From Pseudomonadota bacterium (lineage in GTDB: Bacteria; Pseudomonadota; Alphaproteobacteria; Rhizobiales; Xanthobacteraceae), in the NCBI GenBank assembly GCA_023387695.1, contig JAEWHT010000385.1:1-15205 (forward strand): a stretch of 15,205 nucleotides of DNA, in the 5' to 3' direction. The position numbers were made by a program, and so were the translations under genes. Shown one piece after another: positions 1 to 7,969 of this stretch. The notes beneath the pieces were generated by a model, which did not search any database, was not told the origin of the DNA, and saw only the letters and a list, made by a program, of their open reading frames with translations. Each line of letters starts with the position of its first letter. The first letter of the stretch is position 1.

Positions 1-369
<369 letters not shown>

Positions 370-381
370 GGAGCCGGCACG

Positions 382-1260
382 ATGGAGCTTTTTACCAACC
401 AGGTGCTGGCCGGCATTGCCACCGGTGCCATCTATGCCTGCATGGCGCTCGCCGTGGTGATGATCTACCAGGCGATCGACCATCTCAACTTCGCGCAGGG
501 CGAGATGGCGATGTTCTCGACCTTCATCTCGTGGCAGCTGATGCAGTGGGGCGTTCCCTATTGGGCCGCCTTCGTGATCACGCTGGCGTTGTCTTTCGTC
601 GCCGGCATCGCGATCGAGCGCATCCTGTTCAAGCCGCTTGCAAAGGCGCCGGTGCTGACCAACGTCGCCGGCTTCATCGCGCTGTTTGCGATCATCAATT
701 CGTCGGCCGGCCTGATCTGGGACTTCACCATCAAGCAATATCCGACCCCGTTCGGCTCGGCACCGTTCCTCGGTAGCCAGCTGATCTCGACGCACCAGGC
801 CGGCATGATTGGCGTGACCGTGCTTCTGCTGCTCGGCCTGTTTTTCTTCTTCCAGTACACCAAGATCGGCCTTGCCATGCGCGCGGCCGCGTCGGTGCCT
901 GAATCGGCTCGCCTGGTCGGCATCAACACGAGCTGGATGATTGCGCTGGGCTGGGGCATGGCGACCGCGATCGGCTCGATCGCCGGCATGCTGATTGCCC
1001 CGGTCGTATTCCTCGAGCCCAACATGATGGGCGGCGTACTGATCTACGGCTTCGCCGCAGCCGTGCTCGGCGGCCTGACCAGTCCGTTCGGCGCCGTCGT
1101 CGGCGGTTTCCTGGTCGGCATCTTCGAGAACCTCGCCGGCACCTACATCCCCGGCGTCGGCAACGAGCTGAAACTCCCGATCGCGCTCGCGCTGATCATT
1201 TCCGTCCTGGTCGTCAAACCCGCTGGTCTGTTCGGCCGGCAAATCGTCAAGCGAGTTTGA
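382..1260 (+). CDS. livH: Branched-chain amino-acid type ABC transporter permease LivH
   Basis: A 292-residue, strongly hydrophobic inner-membrane permease of usual LivH length. The N-terminal GIATGAIYACMALAVVMIY segment and the following LNFAQGEMAMF are characteristic of LivH. The cytoplasmic coupling loop IGLAMRAAASVPESARLVGI lies at about residues 162-181. A glycine-rich stretch around AAAVLGGLTSPFGAVVGGF (about 225-243) precedes the final helices. The start is ATG 382, preceded by AGGAG at 369-373, about 8 bases upstream. LivH and LivM form the membrane channel that takes ligand from a periplasmic binding protein. The gene sits between livF and livM with very short gaps, so it belongs to one operon. 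The substrate cannot be read from the permease; HAAT systems carry Leu/Ile/Val, other amino acids, amides, urea or aromatic acids. Confidence 0.95.
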   Translation: MELFTNQVLAGIATGAIYACMALAVVMIYQAIDHLNFAQGEMAMFSTFISWQLMQWGVPYWAAFVITLALSFVAGIAIERILFKPLAKAPVLTNVAGFIALFAIINSSAGLIWDFTIKQYPTPFGSAPFLGSQLISTHQAGMIGVTVLLLLGLFFFFQYTKIGLAMRAAASVPESARLVGINTSWMIALGWGMATAIGSIAGMLIAPVVFLEPNMMGGVLIYGFAAAVLGGLTSPFGAVVGGFLVGIFENLAGTYIPGVGNELKLPIALALIISVLVVKPAGLFGRQIVKRV

Positions 1261-1262
1261 TC

Positions 1263-2282
1263 ATGAGCGCAGCAGAAGAAGTCGTCGCCGAAGGCAACGA
1301 GCCGGTCGAGGCAGTTCCGAAGCGGGCCATGACGCTGGGCACAGGCACCTCGGTGGTGGTGCTGTTGCTCCTCCTCGCCGTTCCCGTGTTTGCGAAGAAC
1401 TTCGTGATCTTCCAGCTGACCCAGTTGCTGTATCTGGGCCTCGCCGTGCTGGCGTTGAACATCCTGACCGGCGGAAGCGGCCAGTTCTCGCTCGGCCAGA
1501 GCGCGTTCTACGGTATCGGCGCCTACGTCACCGCGGTGATGATGGAGCAATTCAACATCCCGTACTTCCTGTGCCTGCCGGTCGCGGGTGTGCTGTGCTT
1601 CGGCGCGGGCTTCCTGTTCGGCCAGCCGGCGCTGCGGCTCTCCGGCGTGTACCTCGCGCTTGCGACATTCGCGCTCGCCACCGCGATGCCGCAGCTTCTC
1701 AAGCTGAACTTCCTCGAGCCCTGGACCGGCGGCGTGCAGGGCCTCGTCGTCACCAAGCCCGACGCACCGTTCGGCCTGAAGATGTCGCAGGACATGTGGC
1801 TGTATTATTTCACGCTCGTCGTCGTGCTTGCGATCTACATCTTCTCGGTGAACCTGCTGCGCTCCCGCTCGGGCCGCGCCTTCATGGCGATCCGAGACAA
1901 CGAGATCGCGGCCTCGGCCATGGGCGTCAACGTCGCATTGTACAAGACGCTCGCCTTCGGCGTTTCCGCCGGGATCACCGGCGTTGCCGGCGGCCTGAGC
2001 GCCATCGCGGTGCAGTTCGTCGCGCCCGACAGCTTCACCATTACGCTGGCGATCCAGCTGTTCCTCGGCATGGTCGTCGGCGGCGTCGGCTGGCTGCCCG
2101 GCTCGATCGTCGGAGCGGCCTTCATCATCTTCGTACCGAACATCGCGGAGGGCATCTCAAAGGGCCTCTCCGGCGCCGTGTTCGGCGTGCTCCTGTTCCT
2201 CGTCATCTACCTCGTGCCGCACGGCGCGCGGCAAATCGCGATCCTGGGCCAGCAATTCGCCGGACGGCTCAGAAAGAACTGA
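1263..2282 (+). CDS. livM: Branched-chain amino-acid type ABC transporter permease LivM
   Basis: A 339-residue inner-membrane permease. A short charged N-terminus rich in Glu/Ala (about 25 residues) precedes the membrane region. The hallmark LivM stretch GQFSLGQSAFYGIGAY lies at about residues 74-89, and the coupling loop SRSGRAFMAIRDNEIAA at about 201-217. Late helices resemble other LivM proteins, with FLGMVVGGVGWLPGSIVGA near residue 265. I chose ATG 1263, two bases after the livH stop. A TTG at 1257 overlapping the livH stop would add two residues and cannot be excluded. No clear ribosome binding site is visible, which fits translational coupling to livH. The next gene, an SBP, begins 28 bases downstream with no terminator between, so transcription probably continues into it. 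Confidence 0.94.
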   Translation: MSAAEEVVAEGNEPVEAVPKRAMTLGTGTSVVVLLLLLAVPVFAKNFVIFQLTQLLYLGLAVLALNILTGGSGQFSLGQSAFYGIGAYVTAVMMEQFNIPYFLCLPVAGVLCFGAGFLFGQPALRLSGVYLALATFALATAMPQLLKLNFLEPWTGGVQGLVVTKPDAPFGLKMSQDMWLYYFTLVVVLAIYIFSVNLLRSRSGRAFMAIRDNEIAASAMGVNVALYKTLAFGVSAGITGVAGGLSAIAVQFVAPDSFTITLAIQLFLGMVVGGVGWLPGSIVGAAFIIFVPNIAEGISKGLSGAVFGVLLFLVIYLVPHGARQIAILGQQFAGRLRKN

Positions 2283-2310
2283 AACTCCCAAACCAAGGAA
2301 GGAAGCTAAA

Positions 2311-3540
2311 TTGACTTTCGGAAGAACACTGCGAACCACCGCACTTGTAACGGCGGTCGCGACCCTCACCTCCGGCGCAGCACTCGCTCAGAAGAAGTAC
2401 GACACCGGCGCGACCGATACCGAGATCAAGATCGGCAACATCATGCCGTACAGCGGTCCGGCATCGGCCTATGGCGTCATCGGCAAGACCGAAGAAGCCT
2501 ATTTCAAGATGATCAACGACAAGGGCGGCATCAACGGCCGCAAGATCGTCTACGTCACCTATGACGATGGCTATTCGCCGCCGAAAGCGGTCGAGCAGGT
2601 CCGCAAGCTGGTCGAAAGCGACGAGGTGCTCGCCGTGTTCAACCCGCTCGGCACGCCCTCGAACACCGCGATCCAGAAATATCTGAACGCCAAGAAGATC
2701 CCGCAGCTGTTCGTCGCGACCGGCGCCACCAAGTGGAACGACCCGAAGAACTTCCCCTGGACCATGGGCTGGCAGCCCTCCTACCAGAGCGAAGCGCAGA
2801 TCTACGCGAAGTGGCTGATGAAGGAGAAGCCCGACGCCAAGGTCGCGATCCTCTATCAGAACGACGATTTCGGCAAAGACTACCTCAAGGGCACCAAGGA
2901 CGGTTTTGGCGCCAAGGCTTCCTCCACGATCGTCATGGAAGAAAGCTATGAGGTCTCCGAGCCCTCGATCGACGGTCACATCGTCAAGATCAAGGCCGCC
3001 AATCCCGACGTGCTGCTGATCTACACGACGCCGAAGTTCGGCGCCCAGACCATCAAGAAGACCGCCGAGCTCGGCTGGAAGCCGCTGCAGATCATCACCA
3101 ACGTGTCGGCCTCGGTCGGCAGCGTGATGAAGCCCGCCGGCTTCGAGGCCTCGCAGGGCGTGCTGTCGGCGGCCTACGCCAAGGACGGCGCCGATCCGCG
3201 CTGGAACGACGATGCCAATATGAAGAAGTGGGTCGAGTTCCTCGACAAGTACATGCCCGGCGCAGACAAGACCGATTCCAGCGTCGTCTACGGCTACGGC
3301 GCCGCGCAGACGCTGGTCAAGGCGCTGGAACAGTGCGGTGATGATCTCACCCGCGCCAATCTGATGAAACAGGCCGCGAGCCTGAAGGACTTCACGCCGG
3401 ACACGCTTCTGCCCGGCGTCAAGATCAACACCAGCGCCAACGACTTCGCCCCGATCAGCCAGCTGCAGATGCAGCGGTTCAAGGGTGAGAAGTGGGAACA
3501 GTTCGGCGACATCATGAGCGGCGACGTCGCTCCGGAATAG
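2311..3540 (+). CDS. HAAT-family periplasmic substrate-binding protein, paralog 1
   Basis: A 409-residue extracellular solute-binding protein of the LivJ/LivK type (Peripla_BP_6 family). Residues 1-26 form a Sec signal peptide ending ALA before QKKYDTG. The mature part begins with the usual beta-strand EIKIGNIMPYSGP, and a candidate first-lobe ligand loop is FNPLGTPSNTAI (about residues 110-121). Only one Cys is visible in the mature protein, in QCGDDLT, so no disulfide is expected. The start is TTG 2311, supported by a strong AAGGAAGGAAG at 2295-2305 and by the signal peptide beginning right after it. It is the last gene before the first terminator and the only SBP directly joined to livFHM. 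Ligand specificity is unknown. Two further paralogs follow. Confidence 0.95.
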   Translation: MTFGRTLRTTALVTAVATLTSGAALAQKKYDTGATDTEIKIGNIMPYSGPASAYGVIGKTEEAYFKMINDKGGINGRKIVYVTYDDGYSPPKAVEQVRKLVESDEVLAVFNPLGTPSNTAIQKYLNAKKIPQLFVATGATKWNDPKNFPWTMGWQPSYQSEAQIYAKWLMKEKPDAKVAILYQNDDFGKDYLKGTKDGFGAKASSTIVMEESYEVSEPSIDGHIVKIKAANPDVLLIYTTPKFGAQTIKKTAELGWKPLQIITNVSASVGSVMKPAGFEASQGVLSAAYAKDGADPRWNDDANMKKWVEFLDKYMPGADKTDSSVVYGYGAAQTLVKALEQCGDDLTRANLMKQAASLKDFTPDTLLPGVKINTSANDFAPISQLQMQRFKGEKWEQFGDIMSGDVAPE

Positions 3541-3569
3541 CGCGCCGACGCATCATCCAAACTGACAAG

Positions 3570-3598
3570 GCCCCCGCGAGCGATCGCGGGGGCTTTTT
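3570..3598 (+). terminator. Rho-independent terminator after SBP paralog 1
   Basis: A perfect 10-bp stem, GCCCCCGCGA (3570-3579) with TCGCGGGGGC (3584-3593), closes a GCGA tetraloop and is followed by five T (3594-3598). It lies 29 bases after the SBP1 stop. It should end the livF-H-M-SBP1 transcript, or attenuate read-through into SBP2. Confidence 0.93.
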
Positions 3599-3599
3599 G

Positions 3600-3627
3600 T
3601 TGACGTCGGTTATCAATCTTGTTCAAT
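3600..3627 (+). promoter_or_regulatory. Candidate sigma-70 type promoter for SBP paralog 2
   Basis: TTGACG at 3600-3605 is separated by 16 bases from TTCAAT at 3622-3627. It lies directly behind the terminator of the preceding gene and about 30 bases before the SBP2 start. The -35 is good, the -10 only moderate. This is an inference from motif match and position alone. Confidence 0.35.
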
Positions 3628-3658
3628 GCGGCGCCGATCCAGGTGAGGTGGGAGCACA

Positions 3659-4885
3659 ATGACTGTCGTTCGATTTCCGGTTGCGGCGCTTTTCGCCGCG
3701 TTTGCGTTGTGCACTGCGATGAGCAATCCCGCTCTGGCGCAGAAGTCCTACGACAACGGCGCCTCCGACACCGAGATTAGAATCGGCAACATCATGCCCT
3801 ATAGCGGCCCGGCCTCCGCCTACGCCGTGATCGGCAAGGCCGAGGAAGCCTATTTCAACAAGATCAATGCCGAGGGCGGCATCAACGGCCGCAAGATCAA
3901 GTTCATTTCGTATGACGATGGATACTCGCCGCCGAAGACGGTGGAACAGGCGCGCAAGCTGGTCGAGAGCGACAATGTGCTCTTGATCTTCGGCTCGCTC
4001 GGCACCTCCACCAATGGCGCCATCCGCAAATACATGAACGAGAAGAAGGTGCCGCAATTGTTCGTGGCCAGCGGCGCCTCGAAATGGAACGATCCGAAGC
4101 AATATCCGTGGACCATGGGCTGGCAGCCGAGCTACGCGAGCGAAGCCAAGATCTACGCCAAATACATCATGAAGGAGAAGCCGGACGCCAGGATCGGCGT
4201 GCTCTACCAGAATGACGATTTCGGCAAGGACTATCTGAAGGGACTGAAGGACGGGCTCGGCGACAAGGCCTCGATGATCGTCATGGAAGACGGCTACGAC
4301 ACCTCGGAGCCCGCGATCGACGAGCATGTCGTGAAGCTGAAAGCTTCGGGCGCCGACGTCTTCATCAGCATCACGACGCCGAAATTTGCCGCGCAAGCGA
4401 TCAAGAAGGCGGCCGAGATCACCTGGCACCCGATGCACATCGTCTCCAACGTCTCGGCCTCCGTCGGCGGCGTCATCGAGCCGGCGGGCTTCGAGATCTC
4501 GCAGGGTCTCCTGTCGGCGAGCTACACCAAGGACGGCTCCGACCCGCAATGGAATGCCGATGACGGCATGAAGAAATTCTACGATTTCGTCGCGCAATAC
4601 GATCCGAAGGGCAACAAGCTCGATGCCGGCGTGGTGTTCGGCTATGCCGCCGCGCAGACCATGGTGAAGGTTCTGCAGATGTGCGGCGACAACCTGACGC
4701 ATGACAACATCATGAAGCAGGCGGCGAGCCTGAAGGATTTTGCGCCCGATACGCTGCTGCCCGGCATCAAGATCAACACCGCCCCCGACAATTTCGCGCC
4801 GATCGAGCAGCTGCAGATGATGCGCTTCAAGGGCAAGACCTGGGAAATGTTCGGCGACATCATCTCGAGCGAGCTTGGTCACTAA
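3659..4885 (+). CDS. HAAT-family periplasmic substrate-binding protein, paralog 2
   Basis: A 408-residue binding protein clearly homologous along its whole length to its two neighbours. The signal peptide is residues 1-27 (hydrophobic core AALFAAFALCTA, cleavage after PALA before QKSYDNG). Over the first 60 residues from the mature Gln it matches paralog 1 at 46 positions and paralog 3 at 47, so it is the most diverged of the three. Candidate ligand-loop residues differ too, with FGSLGTSTNGAI where paralog 1 has FNPLGTPSNTAI. The start is ATG 3659 with a purine-rich AGGTGAGGTGGGAG just upstream (3641-3654). Terminators flank it on both sides, so it is probably transcribed on its own or by leaky read-through. 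It likely feeds the same LivHM-FG core with a different ligand, which is not identified here. Confidence 0.95.
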   Translation: MTVVRFPVAALFAAFALCTAMSNPALAQKSYDNGASDTEIRIGNIMPYSGPASAYAVIGKAEEAYFNKINAEGGINGRKIKFISYDDGYSPPKTVEQARKLVESDNVLLIFGSLGTSTNGAIRKYMNEKKVPQLFVASGASKWNDPKQYPWTMGWQPSYASEAKIYAKYIMKEKPDARIGVLYQNDDFGKDYLKGLKDGLGDKASMIVMEDGYDTSEPAIDEHVVKLKASGADVFISITTPKFAAQAIKKAAEITWHPMHIVSNVSASVGGVIEPAGFEISQGLLSASYTKDGSDPQWNADDGMKKFYDFVAQYDPKGNKLDAGVVFGYAAAQTMVKVLQMCGDNLTHDNIMKQAASLKDFAPDTLLPGIKINTAPDNFAPIEQLQMMRFKGKTWEMFGDIISSELGH

Positions 4886-4977
4886 GGACAACTCAGAATA
4901 GCTTTATCATCGCTAAACAACTCAAGACAGTCCGGCCGTCTCGCAGTTGCACAGGTTTGCCTGACTACTAAAGACGC

Positions 4978-5008
4978 AGCCCCTGCGACGTTGTCGCGGG
5001 GGCTTTCT
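4978..5008 (+). terminator. Rho-independent terminator after SBP paralog 2
   Basis: A 12-bp stem with one G-T pair is formed by AGCCCCTGCGAC (4978-4989) and GTCGCGGGGGCT (4993-5004). It closes a three-base loop and runs into TTTCT. It lies 92 bases after the stop of SBP2, further away than in the other two SBP genes. Its sequence resembles the terminators at 3570 and 6370. Confidence 0.88.
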
Positions 5009-5009
5009 G

Positions 5010-5036
5010 TTGAAGGGTTCCGGCAAATCGTATTGA
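5010..5036 (+). promoter_or_regulatory. Weak candidate promoter for SBP paralog 3
   Basis: TTGAAG (5010-5015) and TATTGA (5031-5036) are 15 bases apart, just behind the SBP2 terminator. This repeats the arrangement seen before SBP2. The spacing is short and the -10 poor. A second TTGACG at 5038 has no convincing -10 partner. It is listed because SBP3 sits behind a terminator and needs some promoter. Confidence 0.2.
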
Positions 5037-5112
5037 ATTGACGTCGCGTCGCCAAAAACAATCAAGGCAAAAAAAGGAGCGCACACACACCAAGAAAAAT
5101 AGGGAGATTGGA

Positions 5113-6342
5113 ATGCCCGCTGTCACCGGCAAGCTTGCGGCCGCGTCACTGGCGCTCGCGCTCATTGCGGCCACGACCTCCACTGCATCGGCCCAGAAGA
5201 AATACGATACCGGCGCGACCGATACCGAGATCAAGATCGGCAATATCATGCCCTACAGCGGACCGGCGTCCGCCTACGGCATCATCGGGCGGACCGAAGC
5301 CGCCTATTTCAAGAAGATCAACGACGAAGGCGGCATCAACGGCCGCAAGATCAACTACATCAGCTATGACGACGCCTACTCGCCGCCGATGACGGTCGAA
5401 CAGGCGCGCAAGCTGGTCGAGAGCGACGAAGTGTTGTTCATCTTCAACTCGCTCGGCACTCCATCGAATTCCGCGATCCACAAATACATGAACACCAAGA
5501 AGGTGCCGCAACTGTTCGTTGCCACCGGCGCCACCAAGTGGAACGACCCGCAGAACTTCCCATGGACGATGGGCTGGCAGCCCAACTACCAGAGTGAGAC
5601 GCAGATCTATGCGAAGTGGCTTCTGAAGAACAAGCCCGACGCCAAGATCGCGGTGCTCTTCCAGAACGACGATTACGGCAAGGACTATCTGAAAGGCCTC
5701 AAGGACGGGCTGGGTGCCAAGGCCGCCTCGATGATCGTTGCGGAGGAAAGCTACGAGACCACCGAGCCGACCATCGACAGCCACATCGTCAAGCTGAAGT
5801 CGAGCGGTGCCGATGTGTTCATGAACATCACGACACCGAAATTCGCGGCGCAAGCGATCAAGAAAGTCGCCGAGATCGGCTGGAAGCCGCTGCACTTCCT
5901 CAACAACGTCTCGGCGTCCGTCGGTAGCGTGATGAAGCCTGCCGGCTTCGAGAACGGCCAGGACATCATCTCCGCGGACTATCTCAAGGACGTGTCAGAT
6001 CCGGAATGGAAGAACGACGCCGGCATGAAGGAATTCCTGGCCTTCATGGACAAGTCGTTCCCCGAAGGCGACAAGCTCGACAAGGGCACCATTGTCGGCT
6101 TCGCCGTGGCGCAGACGCTGGTCAAGGTGCTGAAGCAGTGCGGCGATGATCTCACGCGCGAGAACATCATGAAGCAGGCGGCAAGCCTCAAGGACTTCCG
6201 CACCGAGGCGCTGCTACCGGGCATCAAGATCAACACCGGCCCGAACGACTTTGCACCGATCAGCCAGCTCCAGCTCGAGAGATTCAAGGGCGAGCGCTGG
6301 GAACTGTTCGGCGACGTGATCAGCGCCGACGCCGGCGGCTAG
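5113..6342 (+). CDS. HAAT-family periplasmic substrate-binding protein, paralog 3
   Basis: A 409-residue binding protein. The reading frame is open from 5038, but ATG 5113 is the likely start: AGGGAGA (5101-5107) lies 5 bases before it, and it opens directly into a normal signal peptide (residues 1-27, ending ASA before QKKYDTG). The upstream extension is highly basic and unlike an export signal. Over the first 60 residues from the mature Gln it matches paralog 1 at 52 positions, so paralogs 1 and 3 are closest although they are not adjacent. The candidate ligand loop reads FNSLGTPSNSAI, intermediate between the other two. A single Cys occurs in QCGDDLT. Like its neighbours it should deliver ligand to the HAAT permease encoded upstream. 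It ends in its own strong terminator. Confidence 0.94.
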   Translation: MPAVTGKLAAASLALALIAATTSTASAQKKYDTGATDTEIKIGNIMPYSGPASAYGIIGRTEAAYFKKINDEGGINGRKINYISYDDAYSPPMTVEQARKLVESDEVLFIFNSLGTPSNSAIHKYMNTKKVPQLFVATGATKWNDPQNFPWTMGWQPNYQSETQIYAKWLLKNKPDAKIAVLFQNDDYGKDYLKGLKDGLGAKAASMIVAEESYETTEPTIDSHIVKLKSSGADVFMNITTPKFAAQAIKKVAEIGWKPLHFLNNVSASVGSVMKPAGFENGQDIISADYLKDVSDPEWKNDAGMKEFLAFMDKSFPEGDKLDKGTIVGFAVAQTLVKVLKQCGDDLTRENIMKQAASLKDFRTEALLPGIKINTGPNDFAPISQLQLERFKGERWELFGDVISADAGG

Positions 6343-6369
6343 TCCCTGTCAGCGTGTGACAATATCAAG

Positions 6370-6399
6370 CCCCCTGCGAGATGATCGCAGGGGGTTTTT
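6370..6399 (+). terminator. Rho-independent terminator after SBP paralog 3
   Basis: A perfect 10-bp stem, CCCCCTGCGA (6370-6379) with TCGCAGGGGG (6385-6394), closes a five-base loop and is followed by five T (6395-6399). AAG before the stem can pair with the first T residues. It closes the transporter region. Confidence 0.93.
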
Positions 6400-6560
6400 G
6401 CTGCGCGGCGATTATGATCACGCGATTGCACAATCGAATGATGGTAAAGGCTGCTTACCCTTTTGCGTCCGATGCGCTAGGCAGGGGCATGGCGACATGC
6501 TCGCCACAGCTTTAGTCTGCCCGATCTAGTCCGCCCAAGAGTCTGCTGAAGGCCATCGTC

Positions 6561-7844
6561 ATGACCGACCGACGCCCCCTGCTGCGCGCGCTCTACGACG
6601 CCGCCGTTGCCGCGGCCCATCCCAACACGATCCTGGCGCCGCATCTGCGCCCCACGCCGAAGGGCCGCGTGATCTGTCTCGCCGCCGGCAAGGGCGCCGC
6701 CGCGATGGCTGCGGCTGCGGAGCGGCACTATCTCGATACGCTTAAGCTCGCGCCGGAACGGCTCGTCGGCATCGCCACCACGCGCCACGGTTACGGCGTG
6801 CCGACACGGCGTATCCGAATCGTCGAAGCCGGCCATCCCGTGCCTGATGAAGCCGGCCTGAAGGGCGCTGCCGATACACTCGCGCTAGCAGGTGAAGCCG
6901 GCCCCGACGATCTGCTGCTGGTGCTACTCACCGGCGGCGGCTCGGCGAACTGGATCGCGCCGGTGGATGGCATCAGCTTTGCTCAGAAGCAGGCGGTCAA
7001 CAAGGCACTGTTGCGCTCGGGCGCGCCGATCGGCGAGATGAACATCGTGCGCAAGCACCTCTCGCGCATCAAGGGCGGCCGTCTCGCGCGCGCGGGCCGA
7101 AACGCCGCTGAGATCGTCACGCTCGCGATCTCCGACGTGCCGCATGATGATCCCTCCGCGATTGCGTCGGGTCCGACCGTGCCCGATCCGACGACGCTCG
7201 CCGATGCGCGCGCGATCGTCGCAAAGTACAAGCTCGCCATCGACGATGCCGTGCGCCGCGCGCTCGACGATCCCGCCAACGAAAGCTGCAAGCCGGGCGA
7301 CGCCGCCTTTGCCCGCGCCCATTTCGAACTGATCGCGCGGCCCAAGCAATCGCTCGACGCTGCGGTGAAGCTTGCCAAGGAGGCCGGCTACGAGACCATC
7401 GATCTCGGCGCCGACCTCGAAGGCGAGGCCCGCGAGGTCGCCGCCGATCACGCAAAACTCGCGCTTGCCGCCCGCGCGCAAGGCAAGCGCGTCGCGATCC
7501 TCTCCGGCGGCGAGCTCACGGTGACCGTGCGCGGCAATGGCCGCGGCGGCCCCAACCAGGAATACGCGCTGGCGCTGGCCTCGCTATTGAAGGACACGCC
7601 AGGCATTTCGGCGCTCGCCGGCGACACCGACGGTGCCGACGGCGGTGCCGGCCACCCCACCGATCCCGCCGGCGCGCTGATCGACGCGGCGACATTTGCG
7701 AAGATGAAGGCGCTCGCGCTTCAGCCGCAGGCCTATCTCGACAACAACGACGCGACCACGTTCTTCGAGGCGACGGGGGATCTGTTGCAGCCCGGCCCGA
7801 CGCTGACGAATGTGAACGACATCAGGGTGATTTTGGTGGATTGA
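6561..7844 (+). CDS. gckA: Glycerate 2-kinase, TtuD/GckA (MOFRL) type
   Basis: A 427-residue protein of the length and layout of class II glycerate kinases: an N-terminal glycerate-kinase domain (DUF4147) and a C-terminal MOFRL domain. It should phosphorylate D-glycerate with ATP in the cytoplasm, giving 2-phosphoglycerate in this family, at the end of glyoxylate/tartronate or hydroxypyruvate routes. Visible motifs are AGKGAAAM (42-49, with Lys44 as the expected nucleotide-site lysine), LLTGGGSANW (122-131), SGGELTVTVRGNGRGGPNQE (315-334), GDTDGADGG (354-362) and the terminal NVNDIRVILVD. The start is ATG 6561 with GAAGG about 8 bases upstream. It is separated from the SBP cluster by a terminator and 160 bases, so it is probably a separate unit. 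Older annotations call such genes hydroxypyruvate reductase; the sequence itself is kinase-like. Confidence 0.9.
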   Translation: MTDRRPLLRALYDAAVAAAHPNTILAPHLRPTPKGRVICLAAGKGAAAMAAAAERHYLDTLKLAPERLVGIATTRHGYGVPTRRIRIVEAGHPVPDEAGLKGAADTLALAGEAGPDDLLLVLLTGGGSANWIAPVDGISFAQKQAVNKALLRSGAPIGEMNIVRKHLSRIKGGRLARAGRNAAEIVTLAISDVPHDDPSAIASGPTVPDPTTLADARAIVAKYKLAIDDAVRRALDDPANESCKPGDAAFARAHFELIARPKQSLDAAVKLAKEAGYETIDLGADLEGEAREVAADHAKLALAARAQGKRVAILSGGELTVTVRGNGRGGPNQEYALALASLLKDTPGISALAGDTDGADGGAGHPTDPAGALIDAATFAKMKALALQPQAYLDNNDATTFFEATGDLLQPGPTLTNVNDIRVILVD

Positions 7845-7864
7845 GGCGGCTGCCCTTTCTCCAC

Positions 7865-7951
7865 CGTCATTGCGAGCGTAGCGAAGCAATCCAGGATCCC
7901 TCCGCGGAGACACTCTGGATTGCTTCGTCGCAAGGGCTCCTCGCAATGACG
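7865..7951. repeat. Intergenic palindromic repeat element (87 bp)
   Basis: The outer arms are perfect inverted repeats of 12 bp, CGTCATTGCGAG (7865-7876) and CTCGCAATGACG (7940-7951). Inner arms of 13 bp, CGAAGCAATCCAG (7882-7894) and CTGGATTGCTTCG (7915-7927), are also perfect. The centre holds a small TCCGCGGA palindrome. This composition matches a dispersed palindromic element I recognise from Bradyrhizobium and Rhodopseudomonas intergenic regions. It lies between the convergent glycerate kinase and marR genes, where the transcript hairpin could act as a two-way terminator or RNA stabiliser. Only one copy is in this window, so its repetitive nature is from prior knowledge. Confidence 0.85.
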
Positions 7952-7969
7952 GGCGGCGGTTGCCTGGCC

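Noticed and set aside
3623..4891. A 422-codon open frame on the minus strand opposite SBP2
   Set aside because: It mirrors the SBP2 gene codon for codon, is rich in Arg, His, Asp and Leu as expected of GC-rich antisense frames, and has no domain pattern.
5038..5112. An N-terminal extension of SBP3 from 5038
   Set aside because: It would put 25 basic, polar residues before a normal signal peptide, while ATG 5113 has a good ribosome binding site.
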